A DNA stretch of 64,000 nucleotides from Archangiaceae bacterium (lineage in GTDB: Bacteria; Myxococcota; Myxococcia; Myxococcales; Myxococcaceae), in assembly GCA_016714225.1 (NCBI GenBank), contig JADJNS010000019.1, positions 186,001 through 250,000 on the forward strand, written 5' to 3'. This document shows, piece after piece, positions 25,314-33,342 of the stretch. Each line of letters opens with the position of its first letter. Position 1 is the stretch's first letter. The notes under the pieces are model-generated. The model had not been told where the DNA came from, did no database searches, and worked only from the letters and a program-made list of their open reading frames with translations. The position numbers and the translations under genes are program-made.

Positions 25314-25981
25314 GCTTGTGTCCTCCAGCGGGGAACTTCAGCGACCGAACGGCGGCCCTCGAGCAGCGCCTCGAGGGTGCCGGGCGCGGGCAGCGCAGCG
25401 AGAAACGCCAGCTGCGCCTGCATGCGCGCCTCGCAGTCGGCGGTGGTGGTGACCGGGTGCACCGCGCCCACCGACATCAACACGTCGGGGTACTCGTGCT
25501 CGAAGAAGGCGTAGCGCAGCGCCAGCGGCACCGCGCGCGCGCCCGACATGCGGCCCAGCACCTCGAGCCCGCGCTCGAAGCGGGGCGCTGGGCCGGTGGT
25601 GGTCTCGATGCGCCCCTGGGGGAAGAAGAGCAGCGTGGCGCGCGGGCGCTCGAGCACCGCCCGGGCGTGGCGCAGCGTCTCGAGCGCCGAGGCCCGGTCG
25701 CCGCGCCGAATCGACATCGCGCCCAGCCGGGTGAGAAAGCGGAAGCGCAGCAGGTTCTGCTCTTCCATCACCACGTAGCCGTCGCGCCCCGAGTGGTGCA
25801 CCAGCGAGTGGGCCACGAAGCCGTCCCAGAAGTTCGAGTGGTTCGCGTAGAGAATCAACGGCTCGTCGTCGCCGGGCAGGGCGCCGTTCACCCACAGCCC
25901 GCGAAACGCATGGGCCAGGCGGTACCGCACGTAGCGGTGCCACAGCGGCGTCAGCAGGCGGTGGCGCGCGTCGCGAATCAT
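25310..25981 (-). CDS. PlsC-like acyltransferase, probable carotenoid glycoside acyltransferase
   Basis: The 223-residue protein has the 1-acylglycerol-3-phosphate acyltransferase fold. The catalytic HX4D box appears as NHSNFWDG (~55-62) and the acceptor-binding box as FFPQGRIE, a variant of FPEGT. No long membrane helix is obvious; such enzymes sit on the inner face of the membrane. Its start overlaps the glycosyltransferase stop and its stop overlaps the crtD-like start (both ATGA). In this position it probably esterifies the sugar of a carotenoid glycoside with a fatty acid, as in myxobacton esters. The unusual FPQG box may reflect this different acceptor. Confidence 0.87.
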   Translation of the reverse strand: MIRDARHRLLTPLWHRYVRYRLAHAFRGLWVNGALPGDDEPLILYANHSNFWDGFVAHSLVHHSGRDGYVVMEEQNLLRFRFLTRLGAMSIRRGDRASALETLRHARAVLERPRATLLFFPQGRIETTTGPAPRFERGLEVLGRMSGARAVPLALRYAFFEHEYPDVLMSVGAVHPVTTTADCEARMQAQLAFLAALPAPGTLEALLEGRRSVAEVPRWRTQA

Positions 25982-27023
25982 GAGCGCTGCTCCGGGTCGA
26001 GCACTCCGTGCGCACCCACCACCAGCTCGCGGCCGCGCCACTTCACCCGGCTGCCGGCGAGCACCGCGCGCACCCAGCAGGCGAGCAGCAGCACCTCGGC
26101 GAACAGCCACGAGACGTAGAGGCCCGGCCGGCGCTCGAGCACCGAGGCGAGAATCAGCCGCAGCGAGACCAGCGCGGCCACCGCGGCGCGCGCCATGCCG
26201 TCGCCGCTCAGGTGCGCGGCGACGAGCAGCACCGGCGTGCAGCAGAACAGCAGCGGAATGGTGGGGAACAGCGAGGGCCGGTGGGCCTTCAGCACCTGCA
26301 TCCACCGGGTGAAGCGGGCCAGCACCTGCGGCACCGAGGCGCCGCCGTAGGGCATGCGCGCGCGGCCGGCCTGCTTCACGGTGAGCCCCTTGGCGCTCAG
26401 GGCCCGCGCCAGCTCGAGGTCTTCGCCGATGCAGTCGGGCAGCGCGTCTAGCACCTCGCGCGCGCGGGAGAAAGCGCCATCGCCTTGCCACACACCGGGC
26501 GGGCCCCGAAGGTCACCGCATCGAGCACCACGAAGCTGTGCAGCGACTGCACGAGCAGCCCGCGCACCAGGCCGCGGCGCTCGGGGTGCGGCGCCGCCCA
26601 GGCCAGGTCGGCGCCCCCCTCGAGCGCCGAGAGCAGCGCGTCGACCAGCGCGTCGTCGACCTCGACGTCGGCGTCGACCACCAGCACGGTGCGCGCGGGG
26701 TCGACCTGCGCGGCCTTGAGGTGGCCGAGCTTGCGGTTCTGGGTGCGCGGGTCCGAGGGGTGGTGGTTCGGCACCGTGGGGTCGGGCGACATCACCCACT
26801 GCTCGAGACCTGAAGGCACCTTGCGCAGGTTCGCCAGCTCGCCGCCGGTGGGCGCGTCGACCGGCCGCACCAGGAGAACGTTGGAGAGCTCGGACGACCG
26901 GGCTTCGGGGGTGGCGCGAGGCTCGGGGTGAGCAGACCGGGCGGCACTCAACGCCACCCGCACCATCGCCATCACGGTGAACATCACCGCGAGCAGCGCC
27001 CAGGCGGTGATCGCCGCGCTCAC
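25978..27023 (-). pseudogene. Frameshifted family 2/21-type glycosyltransferase
   Basis: The gene starts at GTG 27023, overlapping the crtC stop (GTGA). An N-terminal membrane helix is followed by a GT-A domain with VVDADVEVDDALVDALL (DxD-type motif) up to VCGKAMALSPA. That frame then stops at TAG 26448. The next frame continues perfectly with REVLDALPDCIGEDLELARAL, a QxxRW-like RFTRWMQ motif and three C-terminal membrane helices. Deleting one CG from the (CG)5 run at 26457-26466 joins the two into a 347-residue protein of the ceramide-glucosyltransferase/HpnI type. It would glycosylate the hydroxycarotenoid. The shift may be a sequencing error, a real mutation or phase variation. Confidence 0.85.
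26457..26466. repeat. (CG)5 dinucleotide run at the glycosyltransferase frameshift
   Basis: The run lies exactly where the reading frame of the glycosyltransferase changes. Four units would restore frame; the assembled sequence has five. Dinucleotide runs gain and lose units by slippage, and GC-rich runs are also error-prone in sequencing. Confidence 0.75.
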
Positions 27024-27883
27024 GCCGCACGCTCCATGCGGGTGCGCAGCCGCGCCATCCACCGTATCCACGGGCTGCGAAACCGGGTGAAGTCGGCGAC
27101 CTCGCCCAGGGTGTGGCGGCGCCCGTCGTGCGCCTGGTGCCGCGCGTAGAACGGAGACGACTCGAGCAGCTCGACCGCGGGAGTGACTTCGAGCCCCCAG
27201 CCGGTGGTGCTGCGCACCGCCGCATCGGCCGGCACCCGCTCGGCGCGCGAGGCCGCTCCGGCGACCACGCGAATGCCCTCGGCGCTGTCCCACGGGCGGT
27301 AGGTGACCACCGTCTGCTCGCGGTCGTGGCTGCGCTCCCACTCCCAGCCGCGCAGGTCGGTGCCCAGCGGCACGTCGCCGTCGTTGCCGTCGTGGTACGC
27401 GTGCGCGCCCTCGAGCTCGACGCCCAGCGACGGCACGCTCACCTTCGCCACCGCCCGCGGGGCGATGGGGTGCCAGCGGTGGCTCAAGCCCTCGACCAGG
27501 GTGACCGGCGCCAGCGGCGCGCACAGCGCCTGCAGCTCGAAGCGCGCCTGCAGCCGCCGGCCGAAGATGGCGGTGCGCTCGTCGACCACCAGCTCGAGGC
27601 GGCGCGCGTCGAGGTAGGTGAGCGTCGAGCCGCCGATGCGCAGCGAGCTGTCGGTGAACTGCAGCGCCGGGTACTCCGAGAGCACCCAGGCCAGCCGCTC
27701 GCCCCCGCGGTACACCGCGAAGTTCACCGCGGCGTGCGCGCGCGGAGAGCCCCCGCGCGCGTAGCGGGTCGAGAACAGCGAGCCCACCATGAAGATGCAG
27801 ACCGCGGTGATGTCTTCGCAGACCGCGTCGGCGTAGTACCAACGGTACGAGCCCTCTCGCTCGGGCACCTGCACCGCGTTCAT
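27020..27883 (-). CDS. crtC: Carotenoid 1,2-hydratase
   Basis: The 287-residue protein matches the CrtC hydroxyneurosporene synthase family, with GSYRWYYADAVCED near the N-terminus, FSTRYARGG, the central LEGAHAYHDGNDGD and the beta-rich C-terminal half. CrtC adds water to the C-1,2 double bond of an acyclic carotenoid end, creating the tertiary hydroxyl that can later be glycosylated. It sits between the second crtI-type gene and the glycosyltransferase, overlapping both (ATGA at 27883-27880, GTGA at 27023-27020), so the reaction order and gene order agree. The length is shorter than many proteobacterial CrtC proteins (around 280-400 residues). Confidence 0.9.
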   Translation of the reverse strand: MNAVQVPEREGSYRWYYADAVCEDITAVCIFMVGSLFSTRYARGGSPRAHAAVNFAVYRGGERLAWVLSEYPALQFTDSSLRIGGSTLTYLDARRLELVVDERTAIFGRRLQARFELQALCAPLAPVTLVEGLSHRWHPIAPRAVAKVSVPSLGVELEGAHAYHDGNDGDVPLGTDLRGWEWERSHDREQTVVTYRPWDSAEGIRVVAGAASRAERVPADAAVRSTTGWGLEVTPAVELLESSPFYARHQAHDGRRHTLGEVADFTRFRSPWIRWMARLRTRMERAA

Positions 27884-29295
27884 GCGCGCGCCTCGAGGTG
27901 CTGCGAGGCGAGGTGCGCGGCGAAGTGACCCGAGAGCATCACCAGCGGTACGCCGCCGCCCGGGTGGGTGCCGCCGCCCGAGTAGAAGAGCCCCGGCACC
28001 CGCGAGCGAATGCGCGGCCGGCGAAACGGCCCCAGCCGGCCGTGCGGCAGAAAGCCGTAGATCGAGCCGCGCGGCGCTCCGGCGCGGGCCAGGTCGAGCG
28101 GGGTGCGCTCACCCAACACCTTCACGTCGCGCGCGCCCAGCTCGCGAACGTGGGCGAGGCACTTCTCGCGCAGCCGCGGCGCCGCCTCGGCCCAGTCGAC
28201 CGCGGCGCTCAACGGGGCGGCGTTCACCATCACGAACAGCCCGCTCTTGCCTGCGGGCGCCATCGACGCGTCGCTCGCCGCCGGGTGACACACGTAGAAG
28301 GTGACGTCGTCGGGCGCGCCCCCGGCGAACAGGGCGTTCAGCTCGGCGGGGTAGTCGGCGGCGAAGGTGATGGTGTGGTGCGGCAGCGCCGAGCGCTCGG
28401 CCTCGAGCAGCAGCACGTAGCCCGACAGCGCCAGCGGCTCGTCGGCGCGGCCCAGCGAGGCGAGCGGGTCGGCGTTCACCACCACCGCGTCGAAGCGCTG
28501 CGCGTCGCCTTCGGGCCCCACCAGCAGCTCGCCGCGCTGCTCGCGCCAGCTCGCGGTGGCACCGAGCTGCAGCTTCACGCCCAGCCGCTCGACCGCCTGG
28601 CCCAGCGCGACCGAGAGCGCGCCCATGCCGCCCACCACGTGGTGCACCCCGAACGCGCGCTCGAGGTGCGGTATCAACGCGAAGGCCGCGCTCGCCTGGT
28701 ACGGCGAGGCGCCGGCGTAGGTGGCGAAGCGGCCCACGAACTCGCGCAGATGGCGCGACGAAAAGTGCGCGGTGCCGAGCGCGTCGAGGGTGGGCAGCTG
28801 CGAGCCCTTCCACAGCGCGCCCAGGCCCCGGCGCGCCACCCGCATCAGGTACTCGAGCGCGCCGTAGAACGGAGCCTCGAGGTACGGCTCACCGGCGACC
28901 CGGTGAATGTCGGCGGCCGCGGCGTAGAACGCGCGCACCGCCTCGCCCTCGCCCGCCTTCAGCCGCTCGGCCGAGGCGGCGGTGAGCTCGAGGTCGCGGT
29001 GCGCCTCGAAGCGCGCGCCGTCGAGCCAGCGGTACTCGCAGTGCACCGGCAGCTCGATGAAGCGCGGCAGCAGGTCTTCGGCGTTCAGCCGGCGAAAGCC
29101 CTCGCGTACCACGTGCGGCAGGGTGAGCAGCGTGGGGCCGGTGTCGAGCTGCACGCCCGACGCGGTCACCGCCTGGGCCTTGCCGCCCAGCGACGCGCTG
29201 CGCTCGAACAGCGTCACCTGGTGGCCGCGCTGAGCGAGCTCTCCGGCGGCGGTCATGCCGCCCACACCGCCGCCGATGACGGCCACCCGCTTCAT
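27880..29295 (-). CDS. crtI: Second CrtI-type carotenoid desaturase (CrtIa-like by position)
   Basis: The 471-residue flavoprotein has VIGGGVGGMTAAGELAQRG with Glu in LFERSASLGGKAQ, DTGPTLLTLP, and a C-terminal GLFYSGGGTHPGGGVPLVML. All are typical of the phytoene desaturase family. It follows the crtI-crtB fusion, the position of crtIa in Myxococcus, where two CrtI proteins share the desaturation of phytoene to lycopene. A CrtD-like activity cannot be excluded from sequence alone. The ATG at 29295 overlaps the preceding stop (ATGA). A longer frame upstream belongs to crtB in another phase. Confidence 0.87.
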   Translation of the reverse strand: MKRVAVIGGGVGGMTAAGELAQRGHQVTLFERSASLGGKAQAVTASGVQLDTGPTLLTLPHVVREGFRRLNAEDLLPRFIELPVHCEYRWLDGARFEAHRDLELTAASAERLKAGEGEAVRAFYAAAADIHRVAGEPYLEAPFYGALEYLMRVARRGLGALWKGSQLPTLDALGTAHFSSRHLREFVGRFATYAGASPYQASAAFALIPHLERAFGVHHVVGGMGALSVALGQAVERLGVKLQLGATASWREQRGELLVGPEGDAQRFDAVVVNADPLASLGRADEPLALSGYVLLLEAERSALPHHTITFAADYPAELNALFAGGAPDDVTFYVCHPAASDASMAPAGKSGLFVMVNAAPLSAAVDWAEAAPRLREKCLAHVRELGARDVKVLGERTPLDLARAGAPRGSIYGFLPHGRLGPFRRPRIRSRVPGLFYSGGGTHPGGGVPLVMLSGHFAAHLASQHLEARA

Positions 29296-31703
29296 GCGAG
29301 CAGCGCCTTCGCGGCGAGGTTCACCTTCGCGCCGAACGGCACGTGGGCGCGCGAGCTGAAGACGTCGTAGCCACGCGCCTCGATGACCTGGAGAATGCCG
29401 CCGTAGACCGCGGCCATGATGCGCACCATCGGGCGCGCGCCGAAGCCCGAGAGGTAGCGCAGCCCGTCGAAGCCCTCGCGGTAGAGCCCCCGCGCCCGCT
29501 CGCACTGAAAGCGCATGAACGCGGTGAAGCGCTCGTCGACCTGGCCCGAGCGCAGCGCCTGTTCGTCGAGACCGAAGCGGTGAAGCTCGTCTTGCGGCAG
29601 GTAGCAGCGGCCGCGCTCGAGGTCTTCGCGCACGTCGCGCAAGATGTTGGTGAGCTGCATGGCGCGGCCCAGCGCCGAGGCCTGGGGGCCGGCGGCGGGG
29701 TCGGTGCCGCCGAGCACCGGCGTCATCAGCATGCCGACGGTGCCGGCCACCCGGTAGCAGTAGAGGTCGAGCTCTTCCCAGCTGGCGTAGATGCGGGGCT
29801 CGAGGTCCATCTCCATGCCCGAGATGAGGTCTTGCATCGGAGCCTCGGGCACGCCGAAGCGCTGCACGGTGTCGGCGAGCGCGTAGAGCTCGTCGGGCTC
29901 GAAGGCGGCGGCGTCGCGCACCGCGGCCAGGTCGGGAGCGCCGCGAAACACGCTCGAGGTGACGGCGCGAGCGGCGGCGAGGCGCGCAGGCAGGTTCTGC
30001 TGCCCGCCCTCATCGACCAAATCATCCAACCGGCGGCAGTAGGCGTAGAGCGCGAACGCGGCGCGGCGGCGAGCCCCGAACAAAGCGACGGAAGCGAAAT
30101 AGAAGCTCTTGGCGTGGTGGCGGGTGACCGCGCGAGCCGACGCGTAGCCCAGCGCGACTCGCCGAGCCCCCTCTCCCCTCGCGGGAGAGGGACGGGGTGA
30201 GGGGGCGCTCAACGCAGCAGCGGTGCGTCTCACGCCCGCATCACTCAACACCGCGTCGACCGCAAACCCCGCGCTGAGCATGACGGTGGGCACGCCGGTG
30301 CCGGGCTGAATCGAGGCGCCGCACCAGTACAGGCCCTTCACGTCTTCATCGCGCACCTTGGGGCGAAAGGGCCCCAGCTGCATCAAGCTCTGCGACAAAC
30401 CGAAGTTCGCGCCGCGCTCGAGGTTGAGCGCGCTCTGCCAGTCGTCGGGGGTGATGACCCGCTCGGTGACGACGTGCGGCGCCAGGTCTCCGTACCCCTC
30501 GCTCTCGAGGCGCGCGAGCACCTGGGCGCGCACGCGAACGGCCTCGGCCTGCCAGTCGAGCCCCGCGTCGCGGGTCGGCGCAGGCACCAGCACGTACAGC
30601 GCGTCGTGGCCCTCGGGCGCGAACGAGGCATCGGTGCGGGTGGGGGCGTTCACGTAGAAGCTGGGGTCTTTCGGCACGCGCCCGCGCTCGAAGATGTCGG
30701 CGAAGCTGCCCTCGAAGTCTTCACCGAAGAAGACGTTGTGGTGGAGCAGCTTCTCGAAGCGCTTGCTGAGCCCGAAGTAGAACATCAGGCCCGACGAGGT
30801 GAAGCGAGCGCCCTTCAGCTTCTCGGCGCGGCGCGCGGCCACCGCTTCCGGCAGCAGCCGGGTGCTGGCCCACGCGTAGTCGGCGTTGCACACCACCGCG
30901 TCGGCGCGGCGCACCGAGCCGTCTTCCAGCTCGACGCCCACCGCCCTTCCCTCCTCGACCACCACCCGGCGAATCGGGCTCGAGTAGTGAAGCTGCACGC
31001 CCTCTTCTCTCGCCACCTTCTCGAGCGCGAGCGGCACCGCGTGCAGCCCGCCTTCGGGGAACCACACCCCGTGCCTCGCCTCGGTGTACGGCAAGAGCGA
31101 GAACACCGGCGGCGCCTGCTTGGGAGACAGCCCCAGGTACATGGTCTGAAAGCTGAGCGCCTGGCGCAGCTGCGGGCTCTCGAAGTACCCGGCCATCTGC
31201 CCGGCCAGCGAGCCGAAGGCGCCGACGCGGAGCAGGTCGGGGGTGATGAAGCCCTTGAGCGAGTCGAAGTGCCGGGTGATGAAGCGCGCGAACGCCACGT
31301 CGTGCTTCTCGCCGCCGGCGGCGATGAAGCGCTGGTAGCGCGCGTACGAGCCGGGCTCGATGCGCTCGAGCTCGTCGCGCAGCGCCGTCGACTCGGGGCC
31401 CAGCACGAAGCGGGTGCCGTCTCTGAAGTGCACCCGGTAGTGCGGGTCGCAGCGGTGCAGCTTCAGGTAGTCGGCCAGCTCGCGCCCCACCGAGCGAAAG
31501 GTCTCTTCCAGCACGTGCGGCATGAGCAGAATGGTGGGCCCGAGGTCGAAGCGGTAGGGCCCGCAGCGCACTTCTCCGCAGCGGCCGCCCGGGCCCGCCT
31601 GCTTCTCGAACAGCTCGACGTCGAAGCCCTGGTGCTGCAGCCGCATCGCGGCGGTGAGCCCGCCGACGCCGGCGCCGACCACCAGCGCGGTGGGCCGCTT
31701 CAC
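29292..31703 (-). CDS. crtI/crtB: Phytoene desaturase-phytoene synthase fusion (CrtI-CrtB)
   Basis: One uninterrupted frame of 803 codons covers two normally separate enzymes. Residues 1-~495 are CrtI: VVGAGVGGLTAAMRL, DLGPTILLMPHV, and a C-terminal GLYWCGASIQPGTGVPTVML. Residues ~514-803 are CrtB, which condenses two GGPP to phytoene: YCRRLDDLVDE and the second Asp-rich site NILRDVREDLERGR, with YLSGFGARPM near the end. The ~15-residue joint (residues ~499-513, APSPRPSPARGEG) is encoded by a REP-like palindrome. No ATG or GTG precedes the CrtB core within it, so CrtB is probably made only as part of the fusion. The GTG start at 31703 overlaps the crtE stop (GTGA). Confidence 0.88.
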   Translation of the reverse strand: MKRPTALVVGAGVGGLTAAMRLQHQGFDVELFEKQAGPGGRCGEVRCGPYRFDLGPTILLMPHVLEETFRSVGRELADYLKLHRCDPHYRVHFRDGTRFVLGPESTALRDELERIEPGSYARYQRFIAAGGEKHDVAFARFITRHFDSLKGFITPDLLRVGAFGSLAGQMAGYFESPQLRQALSFQTMYLGLSPKQAPPVFSLLPYTEARHGVWFPEGGLHAVPLALEKVAREEGVQLHYSSPIRRVVVEEGRAVGVELEDGSVRRADAVVCNADYAWASTRLLPEAVAARRAEKLKGARFTSSGLMFYFGLSKRFEKLLHHNVFFGEDFEGSFADIFERGRVPKDPSFYVNAPTRTDASFAPEGHDALYVLVPAPTRDAGLDWQAEAVRVRAQVLARLESEGYGDLAPHVVTERVITPDDWQSALNLERGANFGLSQSLMQLGPFRPKVRDEDVKGLYWCGASIQPGTGVPTVMLSAGFAVDAVLSDAGVRRTAAALSAPSPRPSPARGEGARRVALGYASARAVTRHHAKSFYFASVALFGARRRAAFALYAYCRRLDDLVDEGGQQNLPARLAAARAVTSSVFRGAPDLAAVRDAAAFEPDELYALADTVQRFGVPEAPMQDLISGMEMDLEPRIYASWEELDLYCYRVAGTVGMLMTPVLGGTDPAAGPQASALGRAMQLTNILRDVREDLERGRCYLPQDELHRFGLDEQALRSGQVDERFTAFMRFQCERARGLYREGFDGLRYLSGFGARPMVRIMAAVYGGILQVIEARGYDVFSSRAHVPFGAKVNLAAKALLA
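30165..30206. repeat. REP-like palindrome at the crtI/crtB junction
   Basis: CCCTCTCCC-(CTCGC)-GGGAGAGGG is a perfect 9-bp stem, and the flanks GCCCCC...GGGGGC extend the symmetry. It is followed by the ACGGGGTGAGGGG tail typical of a widespread proteobacterial repeat whose translation is PSPRPSPARGEG. It normally lies between genes. Here it is read through in frame and links CrtI to CrtB. Confidence 0.85.
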
Positions 31704-32740
31704 GCCGCCCTCCGCGCGAGTGAGCGCATCAGCCCCTCGAGCGGAGCGGCCGCCGCACCCAACCCTTCGAGCGCCTTGAGCGCGGCGCGGGTGCGCGAGT
31801 CGACGACCCGCTGCGTCGCGGCCTGCCCGCCCCAGCGGGTGACGAGCTGGCGCGCCTCGTCGAGCCGCGAGGCCTCGGGCGCGCGCCACAGCGCTTCCAG
31901 CGCGGCGCGGCCCGCTTCGTCGGCCCGGGTCCACGCGGCGATCACGGGAAAGGTGCGCTTGCCCTCGAGGTAGTCGCCGCCGCCGTCTTTGCCCGCCACC
32001 TTGTCGTCGCCGAACAGGCCGATCAGGTCGTCGCGCAGCTGGTAGGCGAGGCCCGCCTGCCGGCCGGCGCGCTTGAGCGCGTCGATGACGTGCGAGGGCG
32101 CCCCGGCGAGCATCGCTCCGCAGGCGAGCGGCGCGACGAAGCCGTAGCGCGCGGTCTTGAGCTCGGCGACCTTCAAGGTGCGAAACAGGGTGACCTCGTT
32201 CAGCGGCGCGCGCGCCAGCGCCAGGTCGAGGTGCTGACCGGCGGCGGTGTGGCGGCAAATCTCGAGCACGTAGGTGGCGGTCGCCACCGCGCGGCCCGAC
32301 GGAGCGCCGAACATCGCCTCCATCGCGCGCGAGTACAGGTGGTCACCGAGCACGATGGCGAGGTCTTCACCGAGCCGGCCCTCGCCGACCAGGTGGTGCA
32401 GGCACGGGCCGCCGCGCCGGGTGCTGGCGCGATCGGCCACGTCGTCGTGCACCAGCATGAAGGTGTGGAGCAGCTCGAGCCCGGCGGCGAACTGCACCAC
32501 CTCGCGCGGGAGCTCTTGGGGTGCGGGCTGCGCCGCGAGCCACCCCAGCGCGGTGAGCGTCGGCCGCACGCGCTTGGCGGGGCGCAGCGTGAACTCGGCG
32601 AGCGAGGCCTTGGCGGCCGACCACAGCGGGTCGAGTGACGCCTCGTCATCGGCGCGGCTCCACCTCTCGAGCTCGACCTCGAGCTCGAGCTGGAACCGCG
32701 CGAGCGGATCTGCCGATGCGACTTGAGCGAGGCGAGTCAT
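31700..32740 (-). CDS. crtE: Geranylgeranyl diphosphate synthase
   Basis: The 346-residue prenyltransferase has the isoprenyl diphosphate synthase signatures: KRVRPTLTALG, the first Asp-rich motif in LVHDDVADRASTRRG, and the second region YQLRDDLIGLFGDDKVAGKDGGGD. It makes C20 GGPP from FPP or DMAPP with IPP, feeding CrtB. It is the first gene of the carotenoid operon. The ATG at 32740 is chosen over a TTG 24 bp upstream because of the preceding GGGGG. Only 59 bp separate it from the divergent secreted-protein gene at 32800. Confidence 0.92.
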   Translation of the reverse strand: MTRLAQVASADPLARFQLELEVELERWSRADDEASLDPLWSAAKASLAEFTLRPAKRVRPTLTALGWLAAQPAPQELPREVVQFAAGLELLHTFMLVHDDVADRASTRRGGPCLHHLVGEGRLGEDLAIVLGDHLYSRAMEAMFGAPSGRAVATATYVLEICRHTAAGQHLDLALARAPLNEVTLFRTLKVAELKTARYGFVAPLACGAMLAGAPSHVIDALKRAGRQAGLAYQLRDDLIGLFGDDKVAGKDGGGDYLEGKRTFPVIAAWTRADEAGRAALEALWRAPEASRLDEARQLVTRWGGQAATQRVVDSRTRAALKALEGLGAAAAPLEGLMRSLARRAA

Positions 32741-32799
32741 GGCGCCCCCGGGCCTAACGTCCAAGTCACGAAGCTGCCCGTAGTACGTACGCTGGTTAA
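32741..32799. promoter_or_regulatory. Compact divergent promoter region of the carotenoid operon
   Basis: All control signals for crtE and for the divergent gene at 32800 must fit in 59 bp unless they lie within coding sequence. The palindrome GTACGTAC (32783-32790) is the only clear dyad. No convincing paired -35/-10 was seen. No CarA/CarH-type regulator or light-responsive sigma factor gene is in the window. Confidence 0.4.
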
Positions 32800-33342
32800 A
32801 TGCACCGAATGAACCTCGCGTGGCCGCTGGTTGTGCTCGGGGTCGCCACTGCGGCCCACGGGGAGTCAGACGTGACGAAGCTGTCGACCACCGCTGGCAC
32901 TTACGTGCGACTTTCAGATCTGTTTCGCAGTCGCCCGACGGTGCTGTTCTACGAAGACAAAGACACCAACCAGCTCAACCAGCCGCTCAAAGACACGCTC
33001 TATGCGCTCGGAAAGGCTAGAAGTCTGCTCGACGCCGCCAGCGTGGTGGCGATCGCCAACGTGCAGGGCTTCGACTGGTTCCCGGCGCGTAACTTCGTGG
33101 TGACGGCGGTGAAGAAGACCGAGGTGTCGATCGGGGTACCGGTCTACCTCGACTGGGACGGCACCATGACCAAGAAGCCCTGGAGTCTGAACCCCAAGAA
33201 CGCGACGGTGATGGTGCTCGACCCCAAGGGCGCGGTGCAGTTCAGCTACCAGGGCAAGCTCACCGAACAGAAGACCGCCGAGGTGCTGGCGCTGCTCGAG
33301 AAGCTCATCGAAGCGAACCAGAATGAGCGCGCCCAGCGCTGA
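32800..33342 (+). CDS. Secreted thioredoxin-fold protein, YtfJ-like
   Basis: The 180-residue protein has an N-terminal signal peptide ending near VATAAHG (a second ATG at 32809 also fits). The body looks like a thioredoxin/peroxiredoxin-fold domain lacking a CxxC, with TVLFYEDKDTNQLNQPLKD, VVAIANVQGFDWFPA and VMVLDPKGAVQFSYQGKL. Length and pattern recall the periplasmic YtfJ family of unknown function. It overlaps crtY by 20 bp and is divergent from crtE, so it is co-transcribed with lycopene cyclase. A link to carotenoid metabolism is suggested only by position. Confidence 0.72.
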   Translation: MHRMNLAWPLVVLGVATAAHGESDVTKLSTTAGTYVRLSDLFRSRPTVLFYEDKDTNQLNQPLKDTLYALGKARSLLDAASVVAIANVQGFDWFPARNFVVTAVKKTEVSIGVPVYLDWDGTMTKKPWSLNPKNATVMVLDPKGAVQFSYQGKLTEQKTAEVLALLEKLIEANQNERAQR

